Below, in pieces: positions 35,605 through 44,681 of a stretch of 64,000 nt of DNA. A model generated the notes under the pieces. It had not been told where the DNA came from. It ran no database searches and saw nothing but the letters and a program-made list of their open reading frames with translations. Both the position numbers and the translations under genes were made by a program. The stretch lies in the NCBI RefSeq assembly GCF_001698125.1, contig NZ_CP013855.1:62001-126000 (forward strand). Reading direction: 5' to 3'. The stretch's first letter is position 1. Every line of letters starts with the position of its first letter. Source of the DNA: Pseudonocardia sp. HH130630-07. Lineage in GTDB: Bacteria; Actinomycetota; Actinomycetes; Mycobacteriales; Pseudonocardiaceae.

Positions 35605-38409
35605 TCAGGCGGAGAGATCGGACCCGTCCTTCCACATCCGCCCCAGCGCCGACCGGCCGGACACCCTCAGCTTCCGGTAGACCCCGGTGAGGTGCTTCTC
35701 CACCGCCCGCACGCTGACCCCGAGCTCGCCCGAGATCTCCTGGTTGGTGCGCCCCTGCGCAGCCATCAGGGCGATTCGTTGTTCGGACCGGGTCAGGGCC
35801 CGGGGCGCACCGGAGTGCCCGCCCCGTCGTCCGGCCGGTGACAGATCGACCAGCACAGCCGGGGTGAGGCCGGCTCGCCCGGCGGCCTGGGCGGTCGCCG
35901 GGCGTGACGCGTCCGGCGGTGGATGCCCGACCCGGTCGTGCAGGGCGTGCAGTGACCGGAGCGCGCGGTCGAGCTCCCGGTCGTCGTTCGCGCTCCGCAG
36001 GACCTCGACCGCTTCGGTCAGCAACGGCTCGGCCCGGTCCCGCCCGCAGATCTCACCCAGCACCCGCAGCGCCCGGCCGAGCTGGATCGGGGCTCCCCAG
36101 GCCCGGGTGCGTACCAGCTCCTCCTCGGCTAGTGCACGCGTCTCGGACAGCTGGCCGAGACCCCGCCGGATCTCGATCACCCAGGGGCGCCAGGCCACGG
36201 CGGCGCCGTCCCAGCCCGCACGTTCGAAGCGCCGGCCTGCGTCGAGGCAGTACTCCAGGGCGGCGTCCGGGTCGCCGGCGTCCAGGGCGACCCTCGCCCG
36301 CAGCATCTGCAGGCACGCCCCGAACCCGTCGGGCACCTCGGCCGCAGCCCCGTACCGGGCCAGGATGTGTTCCGCCGGGCCCCGGTCCTGCAGGGCGGGC
36401 AGGATCGCGGCGAGGATCAGGCCCGGCAGCAGCGCGTCCTCGTCCGTCTCCTCGAAGAGTTCTAACGACAGCCGGACCTGTTCCTCCGCCTCGGGTATCC
36501 GGCCCGCGCAGACGAGCACGGCGGCGAGCTCGGCCCGTACGATCGCCTCGGTCGCCGTCGCCCCCTCGGCCCTCGCGTGGTCCAGGGCGACCCCCAACCA
36601 GGCCGGTAGCTCCTCGGGCGCGTCCGCCATGCACAGGCTGCCGACCACGATCCCGATCGTGCTGTGCACGTGCTGTGCCGACGACTCGCGGGCCAGGATC
36701 GTCCGGCCGACCGCGGCCACCGCGGCCGCCGTCCGCCGGCCGCTCAACGCGGCAGCGTGGATCAGGACGCAGGCCAGCTCCCGTTCCCCGGGCGTGTCCA
36801 GGGGAAGTCCCCCCGGCTGTCGCTCGAGCTCATCGAGCCGAGCGACCGCGGCGGTCACGCCGGCCAGGCGGTGCCTGTCGGCGTACAGCACACGGGCCCG
36901 GATCCGGAGCGCCAGTTCCCGGTTGGCATGGCCGGGATCGCTGACGCGGTCCAACTCCTCGGCCACGCCCCGCAGCATCGCGAGCACCGAGGAGGCGGCG
37001 CCCTCGAGCGCGAGCGGCATCGCCCGGCACAACGCGTCCGCCCGCGCCGTGAGCGGGGCCAGCAGCGGGACCGCCGCGACGACGCGGCGCAGGCCCAGGC
37101 CGGCGTCGACCGACCGTTCCAGGGAGGCCAGCTCCACCAGCACCTGGGCCCGGTCGGCCTCCGGTGCGTCGGCCAGCAGTGCGTGGCGGAGGTAGCGGAT
37201 CGCGGTCCACGGTTCCCCGCGGCGGGTGGCCAGCACGGCCGCCTCACGCAACGCGCCGATCGCCCACCGGGGGTAGGAGCCGGTGACCGTCAGCAGGTGC
37301 GACGCGATCCGGTCGGGCGGTATGCCGTCGTCGTGCAGCAGCGTGACGGCACGCAGGTGGGTCTGCCGTCGTTCCTCGGCCGAGCCGAGCGTGGCCAGCG
37401 CATCGGCGACCACTCGGTGCCGCAGCCGCGGGCGCCGGCCGGGCCGGATCAACCCGGCCGCACCGGCCACCCGCCGGGCTGCGTCGATGTCGGCGTGGTC
37501 CAGCCCTGCCAGGCGGGCGAGCAGGGCGTCGTCTGCCACGTCCCCGACGACGGACAGCGCGACGAGGTACCGCCGTGTCGGCTCGGGTAGCAGCCGGACC
37601 GCGGCCGCCACCCGGTCCCGCAGCCGCGCCGGCGTACATGCGTGGACCTGCTGTTCGCTCACCCTGAGCCCGTCGGACGGCGCGGCCCGCAGCTCCTCCA
37701 CGATCGCGTCAAGGAACAGCGGGTTGCCCTCGGAGACCTCGCCGAGGGCGGTGACGACCGCGTCGTCGGTCCTCGTCCCCAGCCGGGCCCGGGCCACGTC
37801 CGCGATCCCCTCGGCGGTGAGCGGGCGCAGCGGGCGGACGACGTCGGCGCGGGCGAGGAGCTCGCCGATCGCGGTGTCGCCGACCGGGACGTCGGCGTCG
37901 GAGGCGGCGAGCACGACGGTCAACCGGAGAGCGGCCGAGCGCCGGCCCAGGTGGTCGAGCCACCGCAGCGAAGCTGGGTCGGCCCGGGTCACGTCGTCGA
38001 CGAGCAGCAGGCCGGGCCGGACCGCGGTGAGGTCGCGCAGCACCTCCAGCAGAGCCTCGGACACGGCGTCCGAGGATTTGGCCGGCCCGGCCCCGGGGTG
38101 CTCCGGCGCGGGGAACAGGTCCGGCGCGTCGCAGCCCAGGAGCTGGCGTACGACCCCGAACCCGTACCCGCGTTCGGCGGCGGCCCCGCGGGCCCGTCGG
38201 ACCAGCACGTCGCGCTCCGCCGCCCGCCGCGCACATTCCGCGAGCAGGGCGGTGCGCCCGGCACCCAGCGGCCCGGTGACCACGACCAGCCCCCCGGTCC
38301 CGCCGAACGACCGGTCGACCATCCCGTCGACGGCGGCGATGTCATCGTCCCGATCGGGCAGGACGGCCCGACCGCGGACCGGGCTCACCGGAGCGGCATC
38401 AGCGTTCAT
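35605..38409 (-). CDS. LAL-family (large LuxR) transcriptional regulator
   Basis: 934 residues. The ATG at 38409 has a strong GGAGGT RBS and is preferred to longer in-frame starts upstream. N-terminal ATPase: LVVVTGPLGAGRTALLAE (Walker A, Arg for Lys) and LLLVDDVTRAD (Walker B). A repeat-rich middle precedes the C-terminal LuxR domain RSEQRIALMAAQGRTNQEIS and VSVRAVEKHLTGVYRKLRV. It is transcribed away from the PqqD-like gene, with a 293-bp divergent gap holding a weak PimM-like site. Likely a cluster-situated activator. Confidence 0.92.
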   Translation of the reverse strand: MNADAAPVSPVRGRAVLPDRDDDIAAVDGMVDRSFGGTGGLVVVTGPLGAGRTALLAECARRAAERDVLVRRARGAAAERGYGFGVVRQLLGCDAPDLFPAPEHPGAGPAKSSDAVSEALLEVLRDLTAVRPGLLLVDDVTRADPASLRWLDHLGRRSAALRLTVVLAASDADVPVGDTAIGELLARADVVRPLRPLTAEGIADVARARLGTRTDDAVVTALGEVSEGNPLFLDAIVEELRAAPSDGLRVSEQQVHACTPARLRDRVAAAVRLLPEPTRRYLVALSVVGDVADDALLARLAGLDHADIDAARRVAGAAGLIRPGRRPRLRHRVVADALATLGSAEERRQTHLRAVTLLHDDGIPPDRIASHLLTVTGSYPRWAIGALREAAVLATRRGEPWTAIRYLRHALLADAPEADRAQVLVELASLERSVDAGLGLRRVVAAVPLLAPLTARADALCRAMPLALEGAASSVLAMLRGVAEELDRVSDPGHANRELALRIRARVLYADRHRLAGVTAAVARLDELERQPGGLPLDTPGERELACVLIHAAALSGRRTAAAVAAVGRTILARESSAQHVHSTIGIVVGSLCMADAPEELPAWLGVALDHARAEGATATEAIVRAELAAVLVCAGRIPEAEEQVRLSLELFEETDEDALLPGLILAAILPALQDRGPAEHILARYGAAAEVPDGFGACLQMLRARVALDAGDPDAALEYCLDAGRRFERAGWDGAAVAWRPWVIEIRRGLGQLSETRALAEEELVRTRAWGAPIQLGRALRVLGEICGRDRAEPLLTEAVEVLRSANDDRELDRALRSLHALHDRVGHPPPDASRPATAQAAGRAGLTPAVLVDLSPAGRRGGHSGAPRALTRSEQRIALMAAQGRTNQEISGELGVSVRAVEKHLTGVYRKLRVSGRSALGRMWKDGSDLSA

Positions 38410-38469
38410 GCGACCTCCGATCCGTCGGGTGTGGACGTAACGATCGTGCCCCATTCGACGAGGTCCCGA

Positions 38470-38485
38470 CTCGGGAAAACACTGG
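38470..38485. promoter_or_regulatory. Weak PimM-like operator between divergent genes
   Basis: CTCGGGAAAACACTGG matches the PimM (PAS-LuxR) consensus CTVGGGAWWTCCCBAG at 13 of 16 positions; the left half is good and the right half poor. It lies about 60 bp upstream of the LAL gene at 38409 and 217 bp upstream of the PqqD-like gene. Only suggestive. The rest of the 38410-38702 gap shows nothing clear. Confidence 0.35.
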
Positions 38486-38702
38486 ATGTCACCGCACGTC
38501 ATCGAAAGTTTCCTAACCGGACCAGCCTGGATCACGATTGTGCGATCGATCGGATACTGGTGATGTCCGGGTTCCGTTCCCCGGAGACTCGTGTCGGCGC
38601 GCGCGGCACGACCGCGGGTGAGCACATGTCATCGCCCGGACCACGGGTGGACGCCGGCGGGGGACAGAGGGGTTCCACCGCGCAGAGTCGGGAGGGGTGG
38701 CC

Positions 38703-38960
38703 GTGGAACCAGTTCCCGGGCTGTCGGTCAGGGTGTTCGACACGGGGTGGATGGAGATCACCCGCCCGGACAGTGCGGACCGCCTGCTCTGCGATGAGAT
38801 GGGCACGGCGATGTGGATAGCGCTCTGTCAGGAGTCGTGGCGACTCGGTGACGCCGTCGCGTCGCTGTCACGGACCTGGGAGGCCGACCCCTGGTCGATC
38901 CGGGACCAGATGTGCGACTGGATCGCCGACCTCACCGACGCCGGCGTGCTCCAGCACTGA
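38703..38960 (+). CDS. PqqD-like small protein (RRE-type fold)
   Basis: 85 residues from GTG 38703 (GTG 38697 is an in-frame alternative), behind GGGAGGGG. The pattern fits PqqD-like proteins: a strand pair (VRVFDTGWMEITRP), RLLCDEMGTAMWIALCQESW in place of the usual tGxxIW segment, a DAVASLSRTWEADPWSI helix and a closing DWIADLTDAGVLQH. In RiPP systems this fold (RRE) binds leader peptides. Here no precursor peptide, radical-SAM or cyclase gene is adjacent, so its role is unknown. It is co-directional with the PAS-LuxR and carboxylase genes. Confidence 0.7.
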   Translation: MEPVPGLSVRVFDTGWMEITRPDSADRLLCDEMGTAMWIALCQESWRLGDAVASLSRTWEADPWSIRDQMCDWIADLTDAGVLQH

Positions 38961-39310
38961 CCCCGGCCCGGCGACGCCCCCACGCGGCGGGGCCCCGTGG
39001 GACACCGCGGCGCCCGGCACACGGCCACGCGTCGGTCCGTCCGCGACCCGTGTTGGGCCGCCCGGCGACCCGGCGCGTACCGCGGACCCTCGGCACCGCA
39101 CCACACCGTAGTGATCGCGGTCATACACCGAACCGCCCCCGTACCGAACTCCACACCCCCCGCAGCCACAGTGTTAAACGCTTACGCCCCGGCGTCGTTG
39201 ACGCCCGTCGCTCACCCTTCCTAACGTCGGAAACGTCTTCACATCAGGCTCCTGCCACGCGTCGTCGCGTTCGGGCAATGCGCGTTCCATGAACCTCCGG
39301 GGAGTAATAC
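38961..39310. other. Intergenic region upstream of the PAS-LuxR gene
   Basis: About 350 bp with no convincing gene. The right part is less GC-rich (around 39170-39250, with GTTAAACGCTTACG and TTCCTAACGTCGGAAACG) and probably holds the promoter of the PAS-LuxR gene. No match to a known operator was recognised. Confidence 0.45.
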
Positions 39311-39958
39311 ATGCGAGTCAGCACATCCGAGAGAGTGACCGGGGAGCGCCTCTCCAGCGATTCCACGAGCGCCTGCATGCTCTCCTTGGACCGCAGCCTG
39401 CGCATCGTGGCGGCGAACCAGGAAATGTTCCGCCGATTTCACCAGACGGACACCGCGAGTATCTGCGGGTCGCCATTCTGCACACTCGTCCACCCGAGCA
39501 TCCGGACCCGACTCCGCAATCAGCTCGAGCGCCTGCTCGACGGGCAGCAGCCCCGCGTCTACGAACGCTCGGTCGCCCTGCTCGGTCCGGACTCGACGGT
39601 GTGGGGCGACCTGATGGCGACCGCAACCGCTCGGGATGCAGGCCGGGTCGAGGGCGTGATGGCCGTGCTTCGCCCCGTCGAGGGCGACGCCGGACCGATG
39701 GCCGGCAGAGGCGCACCGCGCAAGATCCTGTCCGACATGGACGCCCGCATCCTGGAGGGTGTCGCCTCCGGGGCCTCGACCGTCCAGCTGGCCTCGACTC
39801 TGTTCCTCAGCCGCGGCGGAGTGGAATACCACGTGACGGCGCTGCTCCGGAAGATGAAGGTGAAGAATCGCCCAGCCCTGATCTCGAAGGCTTACTCGAT
39901 GGGCTTCTTCGAACTCGGCTCCTGGCCGCCTCAGGTGGTTCCCGACCACGTCAAGTGA
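39311..39958 (+). CDS. PAS-LuxR regulator (PimM type)
   Basis: 215 residues from ATG 39311 behind GGGGAG. The N-terminal half is a PAS domain (LDRSLRIVAANQEMFRRFHQ, GSPFCTLVHPSIR). The C-terminal half is a LuxR helix-turn-helix (ILEGVASGASTVQLASTLFL, GVEYHVTALLRKMKVKNRPA). This architecture and size match PimM, AmphRIV and NysRIV, activators of polyene macrolide clusters that bind a 16-bp palindrome. A good match to that palindrome lies before the glycosyltransferase gene (51924-51939), consistent with direct control of tailoring genes. Presence of this family suggests, but does not prove, a large macrolide product. Confidence 0.88.
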   Translation: MRVSTSERVTGERLSSDSTSACMLSLDRSLRIVAANQEMFRRFHQTDTASICGSPFCTLVHPSIRTRLRNQLERLLDGQQPRVYERSVALLGPDSTVWGDLMATATARDAGRVEGVMAVLRPVEGDAGPMAGRGAPRKILSDMDARILEGVASGASTVQLASTLFLSRGGVEYHVTALLRKMKVKNRPALISKAYSMGFFELGSWPPQVVPDHVK

Positions 39959-40074
39959 GCCCGCTGTCCGGTTCGGCCGTGCAGGGATCGGCTTGCCGGC
40001 GCGACCGGACGGATTCGCACGACGGATCGCGTGGCGCCGAGTGCCGGCGACCGACCCGAGACGATGGGAACGAT

Positions 40075-41658
40075 ATGACTGCGACCAGCGACATCGACGC
40101 GGCGACGCAGGACCTGCGATCGCGGGTGGCCGAGCTGCACGCGACACGGCGGGAGGCCCGGCTGGGGCCGTCGCGTCAGGCGACGGAGCAGCAGCACGCC
40201 CGCGGCAAGCTCACCGTGCACGAACGACTCGACCTCCTCCTCGACCCGGGGTCGTTCCGCGAGATCGAGCAGTTCCGCCGCCACCGCGCCACCGGGTTCG
40301 GTCTGGAGGACCGGCGCCCGCACACCGACGGTGTGGTCACCGGCTGGGGTCGGATCGACGGGCGGACCGTCTTCGTCTACGCCCACGACTTCCGGATCTT
40401 CGGTGGTTCCCTCGGTGAGGCGCACGCCACGAAGATCCACAAGGTGATGGACCTCGCCGAGTCGGCCGGTGCGCCGTTGATCAGCCTCAGCGACGGGGCC
40501 GGGGCCCGGATCCAGGAGGGGGTCACCGCCCTGGCCGGTTACGGGGGAATCTTCCGCCGGAACGTGCGCGCCTCCGGCGTCGTCCCGCAGATCAGCGTGA
40601 TGCTGGGCCCGTGCGCCGGGGGCGCCACCTACTCCCCCGCGCTGACCGACTACGTGTTCATGGTCCGCGACATCTCGCAGATGTACATCACCGGACCTGA
40701 CGTGGTCTCCGCCGTCACCGGCGAGTCGATCACCCACGAGGAGCTCGGTGGCGCGCACGTGCACGCCACCGAGACCGGAGCGGCCGCCTTCGCCTACGAC
40801 GACGAGGAGACCTGCTTCGCCGACGTGCGGCACCTGGTGTCGTTGCTGCCCTCCAACAACCGGGAGCTCCCGCCGGTGGTGGCCACCGACGACCCCCGGG
40901 ACCGGATGACCGGCGCGCTGCTCGACATCGTCCCCGCCGACACCTCCCGCGCCTACGACATGCACGACGTGATCGCCGAGGTCGTCGACGACGGCGACCT
41001 GTTCGAGGTACACGCGACATGGGCCACCAACATCATCTGCGGGCTGGCCCGGCTGGACGGGCACACGGTCGGGATCGTCGCCAACCAGCCGTCGTCGATG
41101 GCGGGCGTGCTCGACATCCATGCCTCCGAGAAGGCGGCCCGGTTCGTGTCGACCTGCGACGCGTTCAGCATTCCGCTGGTCACCCTGGTCGACGTCCCGG
41201 GCTTCCTGCCCGGCGGCGACCAGGAGCACGGCGGGATCATCCGGCACGGAGCGAAGCTGCTCTACGCCTACTGCGCCGCCACGGTCCCCCGGGTGCAGGT
41301 CATCCTGCGCAAGGCCTACGGCGGCGCCTACATCGTGATGGACTCGCGCTCGATCGGCGCCGACATCTCGCTGGCGTGGCCGACGAACGAGATCGCCGTG
41401 ATGGGGGCTGAGGCGGCGGCGAACGTGGTCTTCCGCCGTGAGATCGCCGCCGCACCGGACCCCGAGGAAGCCCGGTCCCAGCGGATCAAGCAGTACCGCC
41501 AGGAGCTGATGCACCCCTACTACGCCGCCGAGGCGGGTCTGGTCGACGACGTCATCGACCCCGCGGAGACCCGGGCGGCGCTGGTCGAGGCCCTCGCCGT
41601 GCTGCGCGCCAAGCGGACCGAGCTGCCCCAGCGCAAGCACGGGAACCCGCCGACGTGA
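40075..41658 (+). CDS. Acyl-CoA carboxylase beta subunit (propionyl-CoA carboxylase type)
   Basis: 527 residues from ATG 40075. It has the typical carboxyltransferase halves: HARGKLTVHERLDLLLDPGS near the start, SDGAGARIQEGVTALAGYGG and GPCAGGATYSPALTDYVFMV in the N-half, and VDVPGFLPGGDQEHGGIIRH and KAYGGAYIVMDSRSIGADIS in the C-half. It transfers carboxyl from biotin to acyl-CoA, giving malonyl-, methylmalonyl- or larger extender units. Followed by an overlapping epsilon subunit gene. No biotin-carrying alpha subunit is in the window, so a housekeeping one must be used. Likely an extender-unit supply gene for the polyketide cluster. Confidence 0.93.
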   Translation: MTATSDIDAATQDLRSRVAELHATRREARLGPSRQATEQQHARGKLTVHERLDLLLDPGSFREIEQFRRHRATGFGLEDRRPHTDGVVTGWGRIDGRTVFVYAHDFRIFGGSLGEAHATKIHKVMDLAESAGAPLISLSDGAGARIQEGVTALAGYGGIFRRNVRASGVVPQISVMLGPCAGGATYSPALTDYVFMVRDISQMYITGPDVVSAVTGESITHEELGGAHVHATETGAAAFAYDDEETCFADVRHLVSLLPSNNRELPPVVATDDPRDRMTGALLDIVPADTSRAYDMHDVIAEVVDDGDLFEVHATWATNIICGLARLDGHTVGIVANQPSSMAGVLDIHASEKAARFVSTCDAFSIPLVTLVDVPGFLPGGDQEHGGIIRHGAKLLYAYCAATVPRVQVILRKAYGGAYIVMDSRSIGADISLAWPTNEIAVMGAEAAANVVFRREIAAAPDPEEARSQRIKQYRQELMHPYYAAEAGLVDDVIDPAETRAALVEALAVLRAKRTELPQRKHGNPPT

Positions 41659-41864
41659 GCGCCTCGGCCGACACCCGCGATCCGGGGTCGCGGATCCAGA
41701 TCAGCGGCGGGTACCCGGACGAGACCGAGATCGCCGCGGTCACCCTCGCCGTGCTCGCGTCGGCCGGCGCGGCGCGGCCACGGCGGGACCCGCCGCGCCG
41801 GGTCGTCACCTGGCCCGGCCACGGAGGGTTCGCATCCCCGGCGAGCTGGGCCGGGGCGGCCTGA
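41655..41864 (+). CDS. Acyl-CoA carboxylase epsilon subunit
   Basis: 69 residues, starting with GTG overlapping the beta-subunit stop (GTGA). The segment IQISGGYPDETEIAAVTLAV matches the short pattern of actinobacterial AccE/PccE proteins; the rest is Pro/Arg-rich and poorly conserved, as usual. The epsilon subunit stabilises the alpha-beta complex and raises activity. Identification rests on position, size and this segment. Confidence 0.75.
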   Translation: MSASADTRDPGSRIQISGGYPDETEIAAVTLAVLASAGAARPRRDPPRRVVTWPGHGGFASPASWAGAA

Positions 41865-41870
41865 TCCGGC

Positions 41871-44681
41871 TCAGCCCGCGCCGGGCAGCGCCGCCCGCCC
41901 GCTCACCCCGAGCTTGCGGTAGACGCTGGTCAAGCGCTTCTCGACGGCCCGCCGGCTGATACCGAGGTCGTCGGCGATCGCCTGGTTGGTCGCGCCCCCG
42001 ACGGCCAGGCGGACCACCCGGCGTTCGGCCTCGGTCAGCGGATCAGGGCCCTCCGGCCCGGTGGGCCCGGCCGCCGCCTCCGTGGCGGGCTCGGCCGGTG
42101 GGGTCCCGCCCGCGGCCGGGGCCGGGGCCGGGTCGACCGTCGCGGCGGCGTCCGCCCCCAGCTCGGCGGTGCGCTGCCGGCCCCGACGCACCAGCTCGTC
42201 CCCGGCCGGATCGCCGGCCCGGGCGAGCCGCCCGCCGAGCGCGATCTCGGACCGGCCCAGCTCGCGCAGGTCGCCCGAACCGGCGAGGACGTCGACGGCA
42301 GCACGCAGCTGGGCGGTGCCGTCGGCGCCCTCGGCCAGGGAGCCTCGGATCCGCAGGGCGCGCCCCAGCGCGGCCGGTGCGCCCCACGCCTCGGCCAGGG
42401 TGAGCTGTTCGTCGGCGTAGGCGACCGCGGCGTCGTACTCGCCGCGCCGCCCGTACAGCCGCGCCGCCCAGCCCCGCCACGGGAACAGCGCCGGGTTGCG
42501 CCATCCCAGGTGGTCGAGGTGGCGGCCGCCGTCGAGGAAGCACTCCAGCGCGAGATCCGGCTCCTCGTGTGCGCAGGCCCTGGCCGCGCGCATCATCTGG
42601 TGCGTCACGTGGGCGAGCAGACCGACGCCGGGTGGCCGATCAGTGACGGCGCGTCCCGGCACCAGGACCCGCGAGTCGAGCGCGGCGGCCAGGAGCGCGG
42701 CGTGGAACGCCGTGGGGGGTCCGGCGGCCCGCAGGACGCCGGGCAACGCTGCCGCCGCCACCCGTCCCTGCGCGAGCTGCACCAGAGCGAGCTCGTCGGC
42801 CGATGCGACGGCCGGGTCCCGGTCCCCCTGACCGGCCAGCCACGCCTCGACGGGGGCCGGACGGTCGGCGGCGACCAGCGCCAGGACGAGCAGACCGCGT
42901 GGTCCGTCCCCGGGCGGCACGCCGGGCGGGGGTGGCAGCTGCCGGGCGGGTGTGATCCGCAACAGACGCTCGCCCAGGTGCGCGATGTCGCGAGCCGGAA
43001 CGTGCCCGGTCAGCGTCGCCGCGTGGAGCAGCACCCCGACCAGCTCCCGCCCCGCCGAGGTGCTCAGCATCGCGTCCGGAGCGCGGAGCACCTCGCGCAG
43101 CAGGTGGCACGACTCGGCCAGCCCCTCCGGGCGTTCCTCCGCCATCCGCCGGGCACGGGCCCGGATCCGCAGGGCGACGGTCCCGTCGGCGTCCCCCGTG
43201 TCCGCGCGGCGGATCGCCTCCTGCACCGAGTCCGGGGCATCGCGGCACATGGCCGGGTCGATCAGGGTGAGCGCCGCGGCGCGGTCCCGGGCCGAGTCGA
43301 AGAGCGGGAGGGCCTGCGCGACGTGCCGCACGGCGGTGCACGGCTCGACGAAGCGCTCCACCGAGGCGAGCTCGACCAGCAGCACTCCCCGCTCGCGGCT
43401 GGTCGCCCCGCTGTCGAGCAACGCACGGCGCAGGCAACGGATGGCGGTGTCCACGGCGTCGGGGTCCGGTACGCCGGAGTGCCGAGCGTCGGGAACCGGC
43501 GTCGCGGCGGCCTGCTGCGCTGCCGCCCGCAGGACCTCGATGGCCCAGGTGGCCAGCGGTGCGGTCACGGCCAGCAGGTGGCCCGCGACCTCCAGGGCGG
43601 GATGGCCGAACTCGTGCAGGTACCGGGCGGCCCGGTGGTGCAGGTCCTCCCGTTCCGCCGGCTCGGTCGCGACCTCCTCCACCAGCGGGTGCACGACCCG
43701 GACGACCCCCTGTCCTGTCAGGAGACCCTGCTCGACGAGCGACGCCGGGACGGTGCGCAGGTCCGCCCGGTCCAGCTCGCCGAGCCGGCGCAGGACCTCC
43801 GGGTCCGGCCCCGCACCCAGCACCGCAACCGCGCGCAGGTAGCGCCGCGCCGACGGGTCCTGCCCGCGCACGCACCGGGCGAGCCGCTCCCGCAGTGCCA
43901 CCGGCCGCGCCGCACGCACCGCCCCGGCCTGCGCGGCGTCCGGCCGGACACCGGCGGCCACGAGCTCGCCGAGCACGGTGTCGAGGATCAGCGGGTTGCC
44001 CGCGCAGGTCTCGTGACAGGCCAGGACGAACTCGGGGGCGGCCGCGGGCCAGAACCGCTCCGCGATCACGGCGTCGACCGCCTCGGGCGGGAGCCTGCGG
44101 GCCCGCAGCACGGCGGCGCTGCGGGCGAACGCGCGGACCGGCGGCCGCTGCGAGCAGGGGTCGCCGTCGAGTGCCGTGGCCACCAGGACGACCGGCAACC
44201 CGGTCACACGGACCGCGAGGTGATTCAGCCAGCGCTGCGACGGGCCGTCGGCCCACTGCAGGTCGTCCACGCACACGGCGACCGGGCCGCCGGCGGCCAC
44301 CGCCTCCAGCAGGTCCTGCAGCTCCTGGATCCACCGGTGCGCCACCGTCGGGTCGTCGGCATCCGCGGGCACGTACGCCAACGCCTGCGGAACGTCGCGG
44401 CCTGCGAGCCAGCGCTCCCGGTCGCCGCGCGCGGCGGTGGCCAGCAACGGGTCGAAGAGCTGACGGGCGACGCCGTGGTCGAAGTCCTGCTCGACGACGT
44501 CGGCGGTGGCCCGCAGGACCCGCAGCCCGGCGGCGACGGCGATGTCGGCCGCGGCGTCCAGCAGGGCGGTGCGGCCGGTGCCGAGACCGCCGCCGAGCAG
44601 GATCGCACCGCCCCGGCCGTCCGCGGCGCGCAGGACGGCGTCGCGCAGCACACGCAGCTCCGGCTCACGGTCCCGCAACAT
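41871..44681 (-). CDS. LAL-family (large LuxR) transcriptional regulator
   Basis: 936 residues from ATG 44681, which lies inside the end of the upstream ATPase gene (17-bp overlap). N-terminal ATPase: AILLGGGLGTGRTALLD, VAVCVDDLQWAD. A helical middle is followed by an Ala/Pro-rich linker (PAPAPAAGGTPPAEPATEAA) and a C-terminal LuxR domain, LTEAERRVVRLAVGGATNQA and ISRRAVEKRLTSVYRKLGV. Last gene of a three-gene regulator operon; it ends 6 bp from the convergent epsilon-subunit gene. Confidence 0.92.
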   Translation of the reverse strand: MLRDREPELRVLRDAVLRAADGRGGAILLGGGLGTGRTALLDAAADIAVAAGLRVLRATADVVEQDFDHGVARQLFDPLLATAARGDRERWLAGRDVPQALAYVPADADDPTVAHRWIQELQDLLEAVAAGGPVAVCVDDLQWADGPSQRWLNHLAVRVTGLPVVLVATALDGDPCSQRPPVRAFARSAAVLRARRLPPEAVDAVIAERFWPAAAPEFVLACHETCAGNPLILDTVLGELVAAGVRPDAAQAGAVRAARPVALRERLARCVRGQDPSARRYLRAVAVLGAGPDPEVLRRLGELDRADLRTVPASLVEQGLLTGQGVVRVVHPLVEEVATEPAEREDLHHRAARYLHEFGHPALEVAGHLLAVTAPLATWAIEVLRAAAQQAAATPVPDARHSGVPDPDAVDTAIRCLRRALLDSGATSRERGVLLVELASVERFVEPCTAVRHVAQALPLFDSARDRAAALTLIDPAMCRDAPDSVQEAIRRADTGDADGTVALRIRARARRMAEERPEGLAESCHLLREVLRAPDAMLSTSAGRELVGVLLHAATLTGHVPARDIAHLGERLLRITPARQLPPPPGVPPGDGPRGLLVLALVAADRPAPVEAWLAGQGDRDPAVASADELALVQLAQGRVAAAALPGVLRAAGPPTAFHAALLAAALDSRVLVPGRAVTDRPPGVGLLAHVTHQMMRAARACAHEEPDLALECFLDGGRHLDHLGWRNPALFPWRGWAARLYGRRGEYDAAVAYADEQLTLAEAWGAPAALGRALRIRGSLAEGADGTAQLRAAVDVLAGSGDLRELGRSEIALGGRLARAGDPAGDELVRRGRQRTAELGADAAATVDPAPAPAAGGTPPAEPATEAAAGPTGPEGPDPLTEAERRVVRLAVGGATNQAIADDLGISRRAVEKRLTSVYRKLGVSGRAALPGAG

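Noticed and set aside
35605..38625. Longer start for the LAL gene, up to 38625
   Set aside because: The extra N-terminal residues are not LAL-like, and ATG 38409 has an excellent GGAGGT RBS.
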